From positions 1 through 6,230 of the forward strand of contig CAZFPA010000099.1 in NCBI GenBank assembly GCA_964520975.1: a stretch of 6,230 nt of DNA, written 5' to 3'. Below, in pieces: positions 5,386 to 6,230 of the stretch. A model generated the notes under the pieces. The model made no database searches. It was given only the letters and a program-made list of their open reading frames with translations, and had not been told where the DNA came from. The translations under genes were made by a program, and so were the position numbers. Position 1 is the stretch's first letter. Each line of letters opens with the position of its first letter. The stretch is from CAZFPA01 sp964520975. GTDB lineage: Bacteria; Bacillota; Negativicutes; Selenomonadales; Selenomonadaceae.

Positions 5386-6230
5386 ACACGTTTAAAATAA
5401 AGAACTTTGCGGGAGGTCTGAACCAGTCGGCAGATGACAGCCTGCTGTCTGTCAACCAGTCGCGGGACGCGCAGAATGTTGACGTTTCAAGCGGCACGCT
5501 GAAAACCATAAGCGGTTATTCAAAGTACATCGCAACGGCAGCACCAGCGGGAATAACGCGGCTGATGAAGTTCTACAAGAACAACACAAGCACGGGCGCT
5601 GTAACCTCATATCTGCTTGCGGCGACTGCGACGGCAATCTACTACTGGACGGGCTCGGCATGGTCTGCGCTTGCCACAGGACTGACAAGCGGCGACTGGG
5701 ACTATCTGAATTATCAGATAAGCTCAACCGATGTCATTATCATGGGTAACGGCTCGGACGTTATGAAGAAGTGGGACGGAACGACGTTTTCAAATCTTGG
5801 TGGAACTCCGCCTGTCGCAAAGTCTATTTCGCTTCATGCAGAACGTTTATGGGCGACTGGCGTAAAAGCATACCCGAACACGGTTTATTATTCGGACGAT
5901 TTGAACCCCGAAAACTGGACGGGAGGGGAAGATGCGGCGGGAGAAGTCTACTTGCCGACTTGGGACGGCGGCGTGTGCATTGGCGTTTCAAACATTTTCT
6001 CCGACTTGGTAATTTTCAAAACGAACAATATTTACCGCGTCGTTGGTACATATCCGTCAGTTTACGAAGTGAAGCAAGTGTATTCCTCCGTTGGCGCAAT
6101 CGCGGAGAAAACCATTGTTTCCGGAAATGACCGCGCGTTCTTTCTCTCAAAAGACGGCTTGTACTATTATAATGGCGTTTCTGCCTATCCGCTTTTGGGA
6201 GATATGGCAAAAGACGTTGTTATCAATCCG
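5382..6230 (+). CDS. Tail nozzle / stabilisation-type beta-propeller protein (5' part)
   Basis: The frame opened by the ATG at 5382 stays open for all 283 codons to the window end, so the C-terminus is missing. The start shares ATGA with the adaptor stop, and no strong ribosome binding site is needed beyond coupling (a weak GGTGAT at 5371-5376). The N-terminus has an FAGGLNQ motif (9-15), in the style of tail tube/nozzle proteins of short-tailed phages. The rest is beta-rich with repeated blade-like strand ends: WTGSAWSAL (89-97), WDGTTFSNL (131-139) and YNGVSAYPL (263-271). The 42-residue spacing of the first two fits beta-propeller blades, as in T7 gp12-like nozzle and P22 gp10-like stabilisation proteins. 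The likely role is to close the portal-adaptor channel and carry the distal tail. Family level is moderately sure; the exact orthologue is not. Confidence 0.72.
   Translation, partial: MNTFKIKNFAGGLNQSADDSLLSVNQSRDAQNVDVSSGTLKTISGYSKYIATAAPAGITRLMKFYKNNTSTGAVTSYLLAATATAIYYWTGSAWSALATGLTSGDWDYLNYQISSTDVIIMGNGSDVMKKWDGTTFSNLGGTPPVAKSISLHAERLWATGVKAYPNTVYYSDDLNPENWTGGEDAAGEVYLPTWDGGVCIGVSNIFSDLVIFKTNNIYRVVGTYPSVYEVKQVYSSVGAIAEKTIVSGNDRAFFLSKDGLYYYNGVSAYPLLGDMAKDVVINP

Noticed and set aside
5771..6130. 119-codon + strand frame within the tail protein gene
   Set aside because: The frame starting at 5382 is open through the whole region and has convincing tail-protein sequence. The 5771 frame is Arg/Trp-rich shadow.

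Overview
The window holds the head-and-connector part of the late gene block of a tailed double-stranded DNA phage or prophage. All genes are on the + strand, packed with short gaps or overlaps, and most start behind strong purine-rich ribosome binding sites. The strong AGGAGG-type sites, the mixed base composition and the protein style suggest a Bacillota (Clostridia-like, possibly gut) host. This is an inference, because no host gene, tRNA or integration site is present.

Layout from left to right: (1) the 3' end of an unidentified gene (1-143); (2) a 109-aa protein with one C2H2 zinc finger (134-463, GTG start); (3) a 630-aa portal protein (466-2358); (4) a 57-bp gap with only weak structure; (5) a 254-aa scaffolding protein (2416-3180); (6) a 399-aa HK97-fold major capsid protein with a probable inserted beta domain (3194-4393); (7) an 8-bp GC-only hairpin (4407-4430); (8) a 117-aa protein of unknown function (4450-4803); (9) a 189-aa head-tail adaptor (4816-5385); (10) the first 283 codons of a beta-rich, probably beta-propeller, tail nozzle/stabilisation-type protein (5382-6230), which runs off the window.

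How they fit together: the portal ring nucleates the procapsid. The scaffold directs coat protein assembly around it and leaves before or during DNA packaging. The adaptor then docks under the portal and the propeller-type protein builds the tail nozzle below it. The order portal, scaffold, coat, adaptor, nozzle without a prohead protease resembles short-tailed P22/T7-type phages more than HK97-type siphophages. Whether the tail is really short depends on genes outside the window.

Nothing here looks like a defence system, CRISPR array, mobile element or other new system. The points most worth a second look are the zinc-finger protein between the upstream gene and the portal, the terminator-like hairpin without a U-tract after the coat gene, the sharp change in isoleucine codon choice across that hairpin, and the uncharacterised 117-aa protein.
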